41,035 nt of DNA from Methylobacterium indicum (GTDB lineage: Bacteria > Pseudomonadota > Alphaproteobacteria > Rhizobiales > Beijerinckiaceae), in contig NZ_JTHF01000155.1 in NCBI RefSeq assembly GCF_001043895.1, positions 1 through 41,035 of the forward strand, written 5' to 3'. Under the pieces are notes generated by a model. It had not been told where the DNA came from, made no database searches, and was given only the letters and a program-made list of their open reading frames with translations. Within the stretch, counting starts at the first letter, position 1. Every line of letters begins with the position of its first letter. Position numbers and translations under genes: made by a program. Of the stretch, positions 15,978 to 25,502 are shown in pieces.

Positions 15978-17093
15978 ATGACGGTCGCCCAACCCCTCGT
16001 CCTGCTCGCGGCGGGCGGCACCGGCGGCCACCTGTTTCCGGCCGAGGCCCTGGCCTTGCGCCTGCGCGAGCGCGGCATCCGGGTCGCGCTCGCCACCGAC
16101 AGCCGGGTCGCGGCCCTGTCGGGCGAGTTCCCGGCCTCGGAGATCGTGGCGGTGCCCTCCGCCACCCCGTCGAGCGGGCGCTCGCCGTTGCGCCGCCTCA
16201 CCGCCTTCGCGACCCTCGGGCGCGGCTTCGCGGCGGCGCTCCGCGAGATCCGCCGCCTCAACCCCGCGGTCGTCGTCGGCTTCGGCGGCTACCCGACCGT
16301 GCCGCCGCTGCTGGCCGCCCAGATGCTGCGGGTGCCGACCCTGCTGCACGAGCAGAACGCCGTGATGGGCCGGGCCAACGGCTTCCTCGCCCGCGCCGCC
16401 ACCGTCATCGCCACCGGCTTCCCCGAGGTGCGGGGCGTGCCCGCCAAGGCCACGGCGCGGCGCGTCCATACCGGCAACCCGGTGCGCCCGGCGGTGCTGG
16501 CGGCGAGCGAGATGCCCTACCCGGCGCTCGGCGCGGAGGCGCCGCTTCAGCTCCTCGCCTTCGGCGGCAGCCAGGGCGCCCGGGTGATGAGCGACGTGGT
16601 GCCGGACGCCGTGGTGCGGCTGCCGGCGCCCCTGCGCGCCCGCCTCACCGTGATCCAGCAGGCCCGCGCGGAGGATCTCGCCCGGGTCCAGGCGCTCTAC
16701 GAGGCCGCGGGGCTCGCCGCCTTCACGGTGGCGCCGTTCTTCAAGGACCTGCCGGCCAAGATGGCGACCTCCCACCTCGTGGTGGCGCGCTCGGGCGCCT
16801 CCACGGTGGCGGAACTCGCGGTGATCGGCCGCCCGTCGATCCTGGTGCCGCTGCCCGGCGCCCTCGACCAGGACCAGGCGGCCAACGCCGCGGTGCTGGG
16901 GCGGATCGGCGCCGCCTTTCCCACACCACAAACGGACTTCACCCCTGAGCGGCTCGCCGCCGACCTCGGCGCGCTGCTCGGCGATCCGGCCCGGCTCGCC
17001 ACGGCGGCGGCGGCCGCCAAGGGCGCCGGCCTGCCCGACGCCGCCGAGCGCCTCGCCGCCCTGGTGGTCGAGACCGCCCTCTCGGCCCGCTGA
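15978..17093 (+). CDS. murG: UDP-GlcNAc:lipid I N-acetylglucosaminyltransferase MurG
   Basis: 371 residues starting MTVAQPLVLLAAGGTGGHLFPA; the glycine-rich GGTGGHLFPA loop is near residues 13-22. FGGYPTVPPLLAA, TLLHEQNAVMGRAN, LLAFGGSQGARVMSD and VVARSGASTVAELAVIGRPSILVPLPGALDQDQ cover both Rossmann domains and the donor and acceptor sites. It converts lipid I to lipid II at the inner face of the cytoplasmic membrane. It lies 140 bases after the ftsW repeat tract and 42 bases before murC. Confidence 0.97.
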   Translation: MTVAQPLVLLAAGGTGGHLFPAEALALRLRERGIRVALATDSRVAALSGEFPASEIVAVPSATPSSGRSPLRRLTAFATLGRGFAAALREIRRLNPAVVVGFGGYPTVPPLLAAQMLRVPTLLHEQNAVMGRANGFLARAATVIATGFPEVRGVPAKATARRVHTGNPVRPAVLAASEMPYPALGAEAPLQLLAFGGSQGARVMSDVVPDAVVRLPAPLRARLTVIQQARAEDLARVQALYEAAGLAAFTVAPFFKDLPAKMATSHLVVARSGASTVAELAVIGRPSILVPLPGALDQDQAANAAVLGRIGAAFPTPQTDFTPERLAADLGALLGDPARLATAAAAAKGAGLPDAAERLAALVVETALSAR

Positions 17094-17135
17094 CGGCCGT
17101 TCGAACAAGAAGACACGCGAAGGACTCCGACTTCC

Positions 17136-18551
17136 ATGAAGCTGCCGAACAAGCTCGGACCCATCCACTTCATCGGCATCGGCGGCATCGGCATGTCCGG
17201 CATCGCCGAGGTGATGCACAATCTCGGCTACACGGTGCAGGGCTCGGACGCCTCCGACAACGCCAACGTGCGCCGGCTCTCCGAGCAGGGCATCCGCACC
17301 TTCGTGGGCCACCGGGCCGAGAACCTGGCCGATGCCGCCCTCGTCGTGGTCTCGACCGCGATCCGCCGCGACAACCCGGAGCTGGTCTCCGCCCGCGAGC
17401 GCCGCCTGCCCGTGGTGCGCCGGGCCGAGATGCTGGCCGAGCTGATGCGCTTCAAGTCCTGCGTGGCGGTGGCCGGCACCCACGGCAAGACCACCACGAC
17501 CTCCCTCGTCGCCACCCTGCTCGATGCCGGCGGCCTCGATCCCACCGTCATCAACGGCGGCATCATCAACGCCTACGGCACCAATGCCCGCATGGGTGAG
17601 GGCGACTGGATGGTGGTCGAGGCCGACGAATCCGACGGCACCTTCCTGAAGCTGCCGGCCGACATCGCGATCGTCACCAACATCGATCCCGAGCACCTCG
17701 ACCATTTCGGCTCGTTCGACGCGATCAAGGACGCCTTCCGGGCCTTCATCGACAACATCCCGTTCTACGGCTTTGCCGTGATGTGCATCGACCACCCGAC
17801 GGTGCAGGACCTCGTCGGGCGCATCGAGGACCGGCGCATCGTCACCTACGGCGAGAACCCCCAGGCCGACGTCCGCCTGCTCGACGTCGACCTGAAGGGC
17901 GGCCAGAGCCGGTTCCGGGTCATGATCCGCGACCGCCGCCCCGGCTTCCGGATGGAGATGGAAGAGCTCGTCCTGCCGATGCCGGGCAAGCACAACGCGC
18001 TCAACGCCACCGCGGCGCTCGCGGTCGCGCACGAGCTCGGCGTGTCGCCCGACGCGATCCGCAAGGCGCTGGCGAATTTCGGCGGCGTCAAGCGGCGCTT
18101 CACCCGCACCGGCGAGTGGAACGGCGTCCAGATCTTCGACGATTACGGCCACCACCCGGTCGAGATCCGGGCGGTGCTCAAGGCCGCCCGCGCCTCGACC
18201 GACGGCGGCGTGATCGCGGTGGTGCAGCCCCACCGCTACTCGCGGCTGGCCTCGCTGTTCGACGATTTCTGCACCTGCTTCAACGACGCCGACACGGTGA
18301 TCGTCGCCCCCGTCTACGCCGCCGGCGAGGCGCCGATCGAGGGCATCGACCGCGACACCCTGGTGGCGGGCCTCACCTCCCGCGGCCACCGCAACGCCAT
18401 CGCGCTCGAGCGCACCGAGGACCTCGCCGGCATCGTCGGCGGGCTCGCGCGCCCGGGCGACTACGTGGTGTGCCTGGGCGCCGGCAACATCACGCAATGG
18501 GCCTACGCGCTGCCGGGCGAACTCGCCTCGACCGGCGAGAAGGCGGCGTGA
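17136..18551 (+). CDS. murC: UDP-N-acetylmuramate--L-alanine ligase MurC
   Basis: 471 residues, full length. The N-terminal Rossmann motif [18 protein letters not shown] (about residues 10-27), the ATP loop [10 protein letters not shown] (114-123), EADESDGTF and [14 protein letters not shown] of the central domain, and [11 protein letters not shown] of the C-terminal domain are all present. It adds L-alanine to UDP-MurNAc, the first amino acid step of the stem peptide. An AAGGA ribosome site precedes the ATG. Confidence 0.97.
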   Translation: MKLPNKLGPIHFIGIGGIGMSGIAEVMHNLGYTVQGSDASDNANVRRLSEQGIRTFVGHRAENLADAALVVVSTAIRRDNPELVSARERRLPVVRRAEMLAELMRFKSCVAVAGTHGKTTTTSLVATLLDAGGLDPTVINGGIINAYGTNARMGEGDWMVVEADESDGTFLKLPADIAIVTNIDPEHLDHFGSFDAIKDAFRAFIDNIPFYGFAVMCIDHPTVQDLVGRIEDRRIVTYGENPQADVRLLDVDLKGGQSRFRVMIRDRRPGFRMEMEELVLPMPGKHNALNATAALAVAHELGVSPDAIRKALANFGGVKRRFTRTGEWNGVQIFDDYGHHPVEIRAVLKAARASTDGGVIAVVQPHRYSRLASLFDDFCTCFNDADTVIVAPVYAAGEAPIEGIDRDTLVAGLTSRGHRNAIALERTEDLAGIVGGLARPGDYVVCLGAGNITQWAYALPGELASTGEKAA

Positions 18552-18566
18552 GGCTCTGACACTCGG

Positions 18567-19241
18567 ATGCGCGGCCCCGACGATCCCGGTACGGCGCGGG
18601 CCCGCACCCTGAGGCGGACCCAGACCGACGCCGAGCGGGCGCTCTGGTCGCGGCTCCGCGACCGTCGTTTGGCCGAGGCCAAGTTCGTGCGCCAACTGGC
18701 AGTCGGGCGCTACTTCGCCGACTTCGCCTGCCGCGAGGCGAAGCTCGTTGTCGAGCTTGATGGAAGCCAGCATGCCGAGAGCGTCTACGACCGCGAGCGC
18801 GACGCCTGGCTGACCTCGCAGGGCTGGCGCGTGCTCCGGTTCTGGAACGGCGAGGTCGCGCGCAACATCACCGGCGTCCTTGAGACCATCCTGGCCTCCC
18901 TCATGGAGGGTCGCCTATCCTCGCCCATGCCGGTGTTCCGGGAGACGGACGAAGCGCGGGTATCCCCTCTCCCCGCGGGCGGGGAGAGGGCCGTGTCACC
19001 GTCCAGGGGACACGGCAAGCGGAGGCGAAGCCGAAGCGAGGGTGAGGGGGGCTCGACGAGCGAGGCTCTTCCGGAGACACCCCCTCACCCCCGCCCTGCG
19101 GGCTCGCTGCATCCCCTGAACGGGGACGCAGCCCTCTCCCCGCCCGCGGGGAGAGGGGAGAACCCGCGCATTTTCCTGGCCCCGGACAGCTCCGCCGTCA
19201 GCGGGGAGGGGCATCCTGCATCATCCCGAACGGATCCATGA
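18567..19241 (+). CDS. DUF559 endonuclease-like protein with repeat-derived C-terminus
   Basis: 224 residues. Residues about 8-115 are DUF559, a Vsr/PD-(D/E)xK-like fold: [55 protein letters not shown] is the core, with D and E-x-D at the expected active-site positions and W-R-V-L-R-F-WN in the last strand. A normal DUF559 protein ends near residue 120. Here the frame stays open for another 100 residues of low-complexity proline, glycine and arginine sequence encoded by the palindromic element at 18963-19159, and it stops in an ATGA overlap with murB. It sits 15 bases after murC inside an otherwise conserved cell-wall operon, so it is an insertion. Whether the long tail is made is unknown. 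Confidence 0.75.
   Translation: MRGPDDPGTARARTLRRTQTDAERALWSRLRDRRLAEAKFVRQLAVGRYFADFACREAKLVVELDGSQHAESVYDRERDAWLTSQGWRVLRFWNGEVARNITGVLETILASLMEGRLSSPMPVFRETDEARVSPLPAGGERAVSPSRGHGKRRRSRSEGEGGSTSEALPETPPHPRPAGSLHPLNGDAALSPPAGRGENPRIFLAPDSSAVSGEGHPASSRTDP
18963..19159. repeat. Palindromic intergenic repeat element with 29-base terminal inverted repeats
   Basis: The ends 18963-18991 and 19131-19159 are exact reverse complements (29 bases; core CCCCTCTCCCCGCGGGCGGG). Nested inside are GTGAGGGGG versus CCCCCTCAC around 19041 and 19080, and small hairpins at the GTGTC...GACAC and CTGC...GCAG sites. The whole 197 bases could fold as one long branched hairpin. The layout resembles a MITE or a bacterial interspersed palindromic element. 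No other copy is visible in this window. Confidence 0.85.
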
Positions 19242-20158
19242 CGACCTCCGCCGCCATCCTCGCCGCCCTGGCCCCCGCCGCCCTGCGCGGGCGCCTCCTG
19301 CCCGACCACCCCCTCGCCGACCTGACCTGGTTCCGGGTCGGGGGGCCGGCCGACGTGCTGTTCACCCCGGCCGACGAGGACGACCTCGCCGCGGCGCTCG
19401 CCGCCCTGCCGCCCGAGGTGCCCGTGACGGTGATCGGGCTCGGCTCGAACCTGATCGTGCGCGACGGCGGCGTGCCGGGGCTCGTCATCCGCCTCGGCGG
19501 CAAGGCCTTCGGGTCGATTCACGTCGAGGGCGAGACGATCCGGGCCGGCACGGCCGTGCCCGACATGAAGCTCGCCCGCGCGGCGGCGGAGGCCGGGCTC
19601 GACGGCCTCGCCTTCTACCGCGGCATCCCGGGCTCGATCGGCGGCGCGCTCAGGATGAATGCCGGGGCGCATGGCGGCGAGACCACCGACGTCCTGGTCG
19701 AGGCCCGCGCGGTCGACCGGAGCGGCACCCTGCACGTCCTGTCCCACGCCGAGATGGGCTTTGCCTATCGCCACTGCTCGGCCCCCGCCGACCTGATCTT
19801 CACCCAGGCGACCTATCGCGGAAAGCCCGGCGACCGGGCCGCGATCGAGGCTGAGATGGACCGGGTGACGGCGGCCCGGGAGGCGGCGCAGCCGATCCGC
19901 GAGCGCACCGGCGGCTCGACCTTCAAGAACCCGCCCGGGGCCAAGGCCTGGCAGCTCGTCGACGCCGCGGGCTGCCGCGGGCTGACCCGGGGCGGCGCCC
20001 AGGTCTCGGAGATGCATTGCAACTTCCTGATCAACCGCGGCGGCGCCACCGCGGCCGACATTGAGGGGCTGGGCGAGGAGGTGCGCGCCCGCGTCCGCGA
20101 GACCTCCGGGATCGACCTGCACTGGGAGATCAAGCGCATCGGCGTGCCCGCCCGCTGA
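19238..20158 (+). CDS. murB: UDP-N-acetylenolpyruvoylglucosamine reductase MurB
   Basis: 306 residues. FAD-binding motifs are visible in order: [55 protein letters not shown], and the C-terminal GSTFKNP (proton-donor serine), [18 protein letters not shown]. It reduces UDP-GlcNAc-enolpyruvate to UDP-MurNAc with NADPH. Its ATG overlaps the DUF559 stop (ATGA), so it may be translated by coupling to that inserted gene. In most alphaproteobacteria ddl follows; here only a remnant does. Confidence 0.96.
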   Translation: MTTSAAILAALAPAALRGRLLPDHPLADLTWFRVGGPADVLFTPADEDDLAAALAALPPEVPVTVIGLGSNLIVRDGGVPGLVIRLGGKAFGSIHVEGETIRAGTAVPDMKLARAAAEAGLDGLAFYRGIPGSIGGALRMNAGAHGGETTDVLVEARAVDRSGTLHVLSHAEMGFAYRHCSAPADLIFTQATYRGKPGDRAAIEAEMDRVTAAREAAQPIRERTGGSTFKNPPGAKAWQLVDAAGCRGLTRGGAQVSEMHCNFLINRGGATAADIEGLGEEVRARVRETSGIDLHWEIKRIGVPAR

Positions 20159-20444
20159 TTCGCGAATCGGCCCGCGGGTTAACCAACCGGGCGGGTCCGG
20201 CCGACGATCGACCCTGTGGCGGATGAGCCGCACCCGCGGCGGCGGGGCGCCCCCCGCCGCTCACGATCCCGGCCCCGTCCGAGCCCGGACGGTGCCGCCG
20301 GCCCCGCAGCGGCGGGCCGCCCGGTCCGCCCGCAAGTGTTTGTAAGCGCATGACGATCCGGGGCCGTGCGAGGCGCTGACAGGCCGGCCCGGGACCCCGC
20401 CGAGGGACGGATCGAGGCCCGCCGCCGGGGCTCGCCGCGCGGCC
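20159..20444. other. Interval after murB with no recognisable gene
   Basis: About 290 bases where the N-terminal part of ddlB would be expected. No Ddl motif could be read in any frame. A GGTTAACCAACCGG stretch near 20177 is the only distinctive element. Confidence 0.5.
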
Positions 20445-20753
20445 ACACCGGGGGCCGGGAGGCACGCGATTCCCGTGCCCGGGCCGGAAATTTTACCGGA
20501 TATTTACCAGCGAGTTCGAGAGTTGGCGTTAACGGCGCATCAAGCACTTGGACGCCGGGACGCCAGCCGCACCGACCCTTCACGCCACGACGACCACCGG
20601 GCTCTCCGCCCCGGTGAGCCCGTGGTCCCCGGGGCCGGACGACAGGCCCCGGACGATTCGAGGCCGCTTCCCGCGCCGGAGATCGCAGCCCGTGCCGGGT
20701 CCAGTTTCGGTGAACTCGTCCAATGGATGGTGGAGGACGCTTCCCTGAGCCGC
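20445..20753 (+). pseudogene. ddlB: Remnant of D-alanine--D-alanine ligase (ddlB), C-terminal part
   Basis: In one continuous frame this stretch reads GRHAIPVPGPEILPDIYQRV, RELALTAHQALG, then degraded sequence, then PEIAARAG and SSFGELVQWMVEDASLSR. These are the Ddl C-terminal landmarks (PEI-YQ-V-ELALTAHQALGCRG; LVPEIA-AG-SFGELV-WMVEDASL). The ATP-grasp metal-binding NTQPGMT region that should lie between them is replaced by unrelated residues (VPGAGRQAPDDSRPL), and the N-terminal two thirds cannot be found in the 290 bases after murB. The position between murB and ftsQ is the normal ddlB site. The ftsQ start lies inside the remnant in another frame. Confidence 0.75.
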
Positions 20754-21715
20754 CGATCGCCGCCGGTTACGCCGGCGGGGATGCCGGCACGCCCGCTCCC
20801 CCTCCGGGGACGGCGCCGGCCTGGGGCGGCCCTGCGCGCGAATCGCGCCTGGCCCGCTCCCTGCCGCGGTTCCTCCGCCCGCGCCGCTCGTCGGTGGCGG
20901 TGCCGATCGAGCGGCGGATGCCGCGCCACCTCGGGATGGGCCTGGCCTTCGGGTTCTTCGGCCTCGTCGCGGGAGCCGGCTTCGTGTCCGGCGGAGGGTA
21001 TGCCGAGTTGGCGGCCCGCTCCGGCACGCCCCTCGACATGGCGGCCCGGGCGCTCGGCTTCGGCCTCGACAAGGTGACGATCTCGGGGCTGGTGCAGCTG
21101 CGCTCGGCCGAGATCCTGCAGGCCGCCGGCATCGACCAGCGCAATTCGCTGCCCTTCCTCAGCGTGGTCGACGTGCGCGACCGGCTGTCCACCGTGCCGC
21201 TGATCGGCGCGGTCTCGGTGCGCAAGATTTACCCGCGCGAGCTCCTGATCACGCTCACCGAGCGCGAGCCGAGCGCCCTGTGGCAGCGCAACGGCGAGAT
21301 CGCCGTGATCGCCGCCGACGGCACGGTGATCGACCAGATGCGCGACGGCCGCTTCTCCGACCTGCCGCTGGTGGTGGGCGAGGAGGCGAACCTGCGCACC
21401 AAGGAATACCTCGCGCTCCTTGAGGCCGCGGGCCCGCTCAAGGACCGGATCCGCGCCGGCACCCTGGTGTCCGGCCGGCGCTGGACCCTCAAGCTCGACG
21501 GCATCGACGTGCGCCTGCCCGAGACCGGCGCCCGCGAGGCGGTGGCCCGTCTCGTCAAGCTCGAGGCCGAGTCGAGCCTGCTCGAGAAGGACATCATCGC
21601 GGTCGACCTGCGGCTGCCCGACCGGGTGGTGGTGCGGCTGACCGAGGAGGGCGCGGCGGCGCGCCTGGAGGCCCAGAAGAAGCAGCAGAAGAAGCCGAAG
21701 GGGACCGAGACATGA
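20723..21715 (+). CDS. ftsQ: Cell division protein FtsQ
   Basis: 330 residues. A proline-rich basic cytoplasmic N-terminus (about residues 1-68) is followed by one membrane span (GMGLAFGFFGLVAGAGFVSG, about 71-90), a POTRA domain (VTISGLVQLRSAEIL ... IDQRNSLPFLSVVDVRDRL) and the beta domain with EREPSALWQRNGEIAVIAADGTVID and LPLVVGEEA. It links the cytoplasmic and periplasmic parts of the divisome. The ATG at 20723 lies within the ddlB remnant. The stop TGA overlaps an ATG (ATGA) that opens a 28-codon frame leading to ftsA. Confidence 0.95.
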   Translation: MDGGGRFPEPPIAAGYAGGDAGTPAPPPGTAPAWGGPARESRLARSLPRFLRPRRSSVAVPIERRMPRHLGMGLAFGFFGLVAGAGFVSGGGYAELAARSGTPLDMAARALGFGLDKVTISGLVQLRSAEILQAAGIDQRNSLPFLSVVDVRDRLSTVPLIGAVSVRKIYPRELLITLTEREPSALWQRNGEIAVIAADGTVIDQMRDGRFSDLPLVVGEEANLRTKEYLALLEAAGPLKDRIRAGTLVSGRRWTLKLDGIDVRLPETGAREAVARLVKLEAESSLLEKDIIAVDLRLPDRVVVRLTEEGAAARLEAQKKQQKKPKGTET

Positions 21716-21798
21716 CCCGCGCGCGAGACGTGACGCCCGCCGGTCTTCCCCGCCCCTCCGTTCCCGTGTCCCAGCCCTCCGTGAGCGTCGCGTCATGA
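21712..21798 (+). CDS. 28-codon bridging ORF between ftsQ and ftsA
   Basis: The ATG overlaps the ftsQ stop and its own TGA overlaps the ftsA ATG, giving ATGA junctions at both ends with no untranslated gap. The predicted peptide ([15 protein letters not shown]...SVSVAS) is rich in proline, serine and valine and has no recognised family. Such a frame could pass ribosomes from ftsQ to ftsA. It may instead be a chance frame in a short spacer. Confidence 0.4.
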   Translation: MTRARDVTPAGLPRPSVPVSQPSVSVAS

Positions 21799-23120
21799 GT
21801 CTCCTCCAGCACGGTCTCACGCCGCGCTTAAAGCCGCTCTCGGCGCGCCGGAGCGCGACCCTGTCGGTGCTCGATATCGGCACCAGCAAGATCGTCTGCC
21901 TCGTCGCCGAGCTGCAGCCGGTCGAGACGCTGGCGACCCTGCGCGGCCGCACCCACCTCGCCCGCATCATCGGCATCGGCCACCAGCGCTCGCTCGGGCT
22001 CAAGGGCGGCGCCGTGGTCGACCTGGAGGCGGCGGAGACCTCGATCCGCCAGGCGGTCCACGCCGCCGAGCGCATGGCCCGGGTCGAGGTCCAGTCGGTC
22101 ATCGTCAGCCTGTCGGGCGGTCGCCTCGGCTCGCAGCATTTCGACGCCAAGGTCCCGGTGCGCACCGGCGCCGTCACCGGCACGGACGTGCAGCGGGTGC
22201 TGGAGGCGGCGAGCACCCACAGCATCAGCCCGGGGCGCGCCGTGCTGCACGCCCTGCCGACCGGCTACTCCCTCGACCAGCAGAGCGCGGTGGTCGACCC
22301 GTCGGGCATGCTCGGCGAGCGGCTGGGCGTCGACCTCCACGTCGTCACCGCGGAGATCGCGGCGGCCCGCAACCTGATGCTGGCGGTGGAAAACACCCAC
22401 CTGCGCGTCGAGGCGGTGATCGCGACACCCTACGCCTCGGGTCTCTCGGCGCTGGTCGACGACGAGGCCGAGATGGGCGTCGCCGTCGTCGACATGGGCG
22501 GCGGCACCACCAGCGTCGGCGTGTTCTCGGGCGGCCACCTCGTCCATTGCGACGCGCTGGCGGTCGGCGGGCACCACGTCACCATGGACATCGCCCGCGG
22601 GCTCTCGACCCGGGTGGCGGCGGCCGAGCGGCTGAAGACCCTGTACGGCGCCGCCATGGCGACGGCGTCCGACGAGCGCGACATGATCGCGGTCCACGGC
22701 GTCGACGAGGACGAGCGCGACCTGCCCCACCACATCCCGAAATCGCACCTCGTGCGGATCATCCGCCCGCGGGTCGAGGAGGTGCTGGAGCTGGTGCGCG
22801 ACCGCCTGCGCAACGCGGGCTTCGCCGCCCAGGCCGGGCGCCGGGTGGTTCTGACGGGCGGCGCGAGCCAGCTCGTCGGCCTGCCGGAGGTCGCCCGCCG
22901 CATCCTGCAGGGGCAGGTCCGGATCGGCCGGCCGCTCGGCATCAAGGGATTGCCCGAGGCCGCCAAGGGCCCGGCCTTCTCGGCCGCCGTCGGGCTCCTG
23001 GTCTACCCCCAGGTCTCGCACGTCGAGCATTTCGAGCCGCGCGGCCAGTCCGGCCATGCGGGCCTCGGTTCCGATACGTACCTCTCCAAGGTCGGACGCT
23101 GGATCCGGGAGAGCTTCTAA
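21795..23120 (+). CDS. ftsA: Cell division protein FtsA
   Basis: 441 residues of the actin-like fold. [17 protein letters not shown] is the phosphate-1 motif, [39 protein letters not shown] phosphate 2, and [21 protein letters not shown] the adenosine motif; the extra 1C subdomain ([26 protein letters not shown]) is typical. The C-terminal amphipathic helix [13 protein letters not shown] anchors it to the membrane. It tethers FtsZ filaments and recruits the divisome. The start overlaps the small bridging ORF and is followed 116 bases later by ftsZ. Confidence 0.97.
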   Translation: MSLLQHGLTPRLKPLSARRSATLSVLDIGTSKIVCLVAELQPVETLATLRGRTHLARIIGIGHQRSLGLKGGAVVDLEAAETSIRQAVHAAERMARVEVQSVIVSLSGGRLGSQHFDAKVPVRTGAVTGTDVQRVLEAASTHSISPGRAVLHALPTGYSLDQQSAVVDPSGMLGERLGVDLHVVTAEIAAARNLMLAVENTHLRVEAVIATPYASGLSALVDDEAEMGVAVVDMGGGTTSVGVFSGGHLVHCDALAVGGHHVTMDIARGLSTRVAAAERLKTLYGAAMATASDERDMIAVHGVDEDERDLPHHIPKSHLVRIIRPRVEEVLELVRDRLRNAGFAAQAGRRVVLTGGASQLVGLPEVARRILQGQVRIGRPLGIKGLPEAAKGPAFSAAVGLLVYPQVSHVEHFEPRGQSGHAGLGSDTYLSKVGRWIRESF

Positions 23121-23236
23121 CGGGATCGCCTCCCGGCGCGGGCCCCGGAAACGGGCCGCGCCGGAGGGGCGGGACGGCAAACGGCGCCGCTCGAGGCGCC
23201 ACCAGAAACGAAACGATCATCAGAGGCTCGCGCATC

Positions 23237-25105
23237 ATGGCCATCTCCCTGCAAGCTCCGGACATCCGCGAACTGAAGCCCCGCATCACCGTGTTCGGCG
23301 TCGGCGGCGCCGGCGGCAACGCCGTCAACAACATGATCGAGTCGGGCCTGCTCGGCTGCGAGTTCGTGGTCGCCAACACCGACGCCCAGGCGCTGACCTC
23401 CTCGAAGGCCGAGCGCGTGATCCAGATGGGCATCGGGGTGACGCAAGGGCTCGGCGCCGGCTCGCAGCCCGAGGTCGGCCGCGCCGCCGCCGAGGAGGTG
23501 ATCGACGAGATCCGCGATCAGCTCTCGGGCGCCCACATGTGCTTCATCACCGCCGGCATGGGCGGCGGCACCGGCACCGGCGCGGCCCCGGTCATCGCCC
23601 GCACCGCCCGCGACATGGGCATCCTGACCGTCGGCGTCGTCACCAAGCCGTTCCAGTTCGAGGGCGTGCGCCGCATGCGCACCGCCGAGTCGGGCATCAA
23701 CGAGCTGCAGCAGGCCGTCGACACCCTGATCGTGATCCCCAACCAGAACCTGTTCCGGGTCGCCAACGAGAAGACCACCTTCGCGGACGCCTTCGCGATG
23801 GCCGACCAGGTGCTCTATTCGGGCGTCGCCTGCATCACCGACCTGATGGTGAAGGAGGGTCTCATCAACCTCGACTTCGCCGACGTGCGGGCGATCATGC
23901 GCGGCATGGGCAAGGCGATGATGGGCACCGGCGAGGCGTCCGGCGAGAAGCGCGCCAACCGCGCCGCGGAAGCCGCGATCGCCAACCCGCTCCTCGACGA
24001 CGTCTCGATGAAGGGCGCCCGCGGCCTGCTGATCTCGATCACCGGCGGCAACGACCTGACCCTCTACGAGCTCGACGAGGCCGCCACCCGCATCCGCGAG
24101 GAGGTCGATTCCGACGCCAACATCATCCTGGGCGCCACCTTCGACGAGAGCCTCGACGGCATCATCCGGGTGTCGGTGGTCGCCACCGGCATCGAGCCGG
24201 CCCTGATCAACGCCAACGCGATCGGCTCGCCGGAGATCGCCCAGACCGAGCAGCGCATCGCCGAGGTCGCCGAGCGTCTGCGGGCCGAGGCGCGGGCCCG
24301 GGCCGCCGCCCCGGCGGCGCCCGCCCCCTCCTTTCGTCCCGCCGAGGCCCCGGTAGCGCGGGCCCCGGCGCCGGAGCCGGTGGCGCATGCCCCGATGCAC
24401 GCGCCGCTCCATGCGCCGATGCACGCCCAGGCCCCGGCTCCCGAGCCGGTGCGCATGGAGATGCCGGTCGCCCACCAGGCCGCCAGCCTGATGCGCGACG
24501 AGGTGCAGATCACCCCGGCCCAGCCGCGGAACCCGGTCTACGAGCCGGCCCCGGCCCCGGTCGCGGCGTCCGAGCCGCAGATGCCGATGGCCTCCGGCCC
24601 GTTCATCCCGCCGTCCCCGGCGGTGGTGCGCGCCCCCCGGATGCCGCGGGTCCAGGACCTGCCGATGCCGGCCCAGAACCAGATCCGCGCCAGCCGCGGC
24701 GAGGAGCCGGTCCAGCAGGTGAGCCCCGACGCCAAGCGCACCTCGCTGCTGCGCCGCCTCGCCACCGTCGGCTTCGGCGGCCGGCGCGAGGACGAGGCCG
24801 GCCAGCCGGCCCAGGCCCCCGCGCCGCAGGCTCACGCGGCCCCGCAGCCGGCGCCCCGGCCGATGCCCCAAGTTCCGGTGCATCAGGCTCCGGTGCATCA
24901 GGCTCCGGTCCAGCACGCCCCGGCCGCCCCGCGCCAGCCGGCGCCCCAATACGCCCCGCAGGCCGGCTACCCGGCCCAGCCCCAGGGCTACCGTCCGGCG
25001 CAGGGCAACCTCGACGCGCAGGGCCGCACGGTGCCGGCCGGCACCCGCATGATGGACGACGATCAGCTCGAGATCCCGGCCTTCCTGCGCCGCCAGGCGA
25101 ACTGA
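23237..25105 (+). CDS. ftsZ: Cell division GTPase FtsZ with long disordered linker
   Basis: 622 residues. The tubulin-like core has [15 protein letters not shown] (21-35), the GTP loop GGGTGTG (109-115), an NQNLFR segment and the T7 loop [11 protein letters not shown]. After about residue 320 follows a roughly 285-residue linker rich in proline, alanine, glutamine and histidine, with [14 protein letters not shown] and [11 protein letters not shown] repeats. The C-terminal conserved peptide [16 protein letters not shown] binds FtsA and other anchors. The start [10 protein letters not shown] is preceded by AGAGG. The linker is long, as in some Rhizobiales. FtsZ polymerises into the Z ring. Confidence 0.98.
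   Translation: MAISLQAPDIRELKPRITVFGVGGAGGNAVNNMIESGLLGCEFVVANTDAQALTSSKAERVIQMGIGVTQGLGAGSQPEVGRAAAEEVIDEIRDQLSGAHMCFITAGMGGGTGTGAAPVIARTARDMGILTVGVVTKPFQFEGVRRMRTAESGINELQQAVDTLIVIPNQNLFRVANEKTTFADAFAMADQVLYSGVACITDLMVKEGLINLDFADVRAIMRGMGKAMMGTGEASGEKRANRAAEAAIANPLLDDVSMKGARGLLISITGGNDLTLYELDEAATRIREEVDSDANIILGATFDESLDGIIRVSVVATGIEPALINANAIGSPEIAQTEQRIAEVAERLRAEARARAAAPAAPAPSFRPAEAPVARAPAPEPVAHAPMHAPLHAPMHAQAPAPEPVRMEMPVAHQAASLMRDEVQITPAQPRNPVYEPAPAPVAASEPQMPMASGPFIPPSPAVVRAPRMPRVQDLPMPAQNQIRASRGEEPVQQVSPDAKRTSLLRRLATVGFGGRREDEAGQPAQAPAPQAHAAPQPAPRPMPQVPVHQAPVHQAPVQHAPAAPRQPAPQYAPQAGYPAQPQGYRPAQGNLDAQGRTVPAGTRMMDDDQLEIPAFLRRQAN
24875..24904 (+). repeat. 15-base tandem repeat in the FtsZ linker
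   Basis: Two exact copies of CCGGTGCATCAGGCT (24875-24889 and 24890-24904), followed by a diverged third copy, encode the repeated PVHQA units of the linker. The identical codons suggest recent slippage. Confidence 0.85.
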
Positions 25106-25222
25106 CCGCGGGAGCCTCGGGGAGCATCCCGCCCGGGGGTATCGCCGGCAGGCGGTGCCCAAGGGTGCCCCTGGTGCCCCGATCCGGCCACGCGGGGCCC
25201 GCAGTGCCGCCCAAATGACACA

Positions 25223-25260
25223 CCCCGAGGCCCCCCGGCCTCGGGGTCGTCGCGTTTTTT
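25223..25260 (+). terminator. Rho-independent terminator after ftsZ
   Basis: A perfect 10-base stem, CCCCGAGGCC (25223-25232) and GGCCTCGGGG (25237-25246), with a 4-base loop is followed within 8 bases by six Ts (25255-25260). It should end the fts transcript and isolate lpxC. Confidence 0.9.
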
Positions 25261-25336
25261 AAACTCTTGAAGGGTAAGGGCTTTTCGAGTCCGATGCGGG
25301 TCCCCGGAGTTGTTACAGAGCGTAAGAATCCGTGAT

Positions 25337-25364
25337 TTGGCCGTGCTTCGGAGCGCGACTATAG
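25337..25364 (+). promoter_or_regulatory. Possible housekeeping promoter of lpxC
   Basis: TTGGCC (25337-25342) and CTATAG (25359-25364) are separated by 16 bases and lie between the ftsZ terminator and lpxC in a locally AT-richer stretch. It is a fair but not perfect match to the alphaproteobacterial sigma-70 pattern. Confidence 0.35.
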
Positions 25365-25502
25365 GTTTTCTACGCACAAGGGCGAAGGCCAGGCGATTGC
25401 CGGCACCGACACCCACAGGGGCTTCAAGCAACGGACGGATCGCCTCGAAACGTGGCCTGGGCAACAGGACATGATGGTGAGTCGCGGCCGAGGGCTGAGG
25501 TA

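Noticed and set aside
15819..18773. 984-residue minus-strand open frame opposite murG and murC
   Set aside because: Antisense shadow of two unmistakable essential genes.
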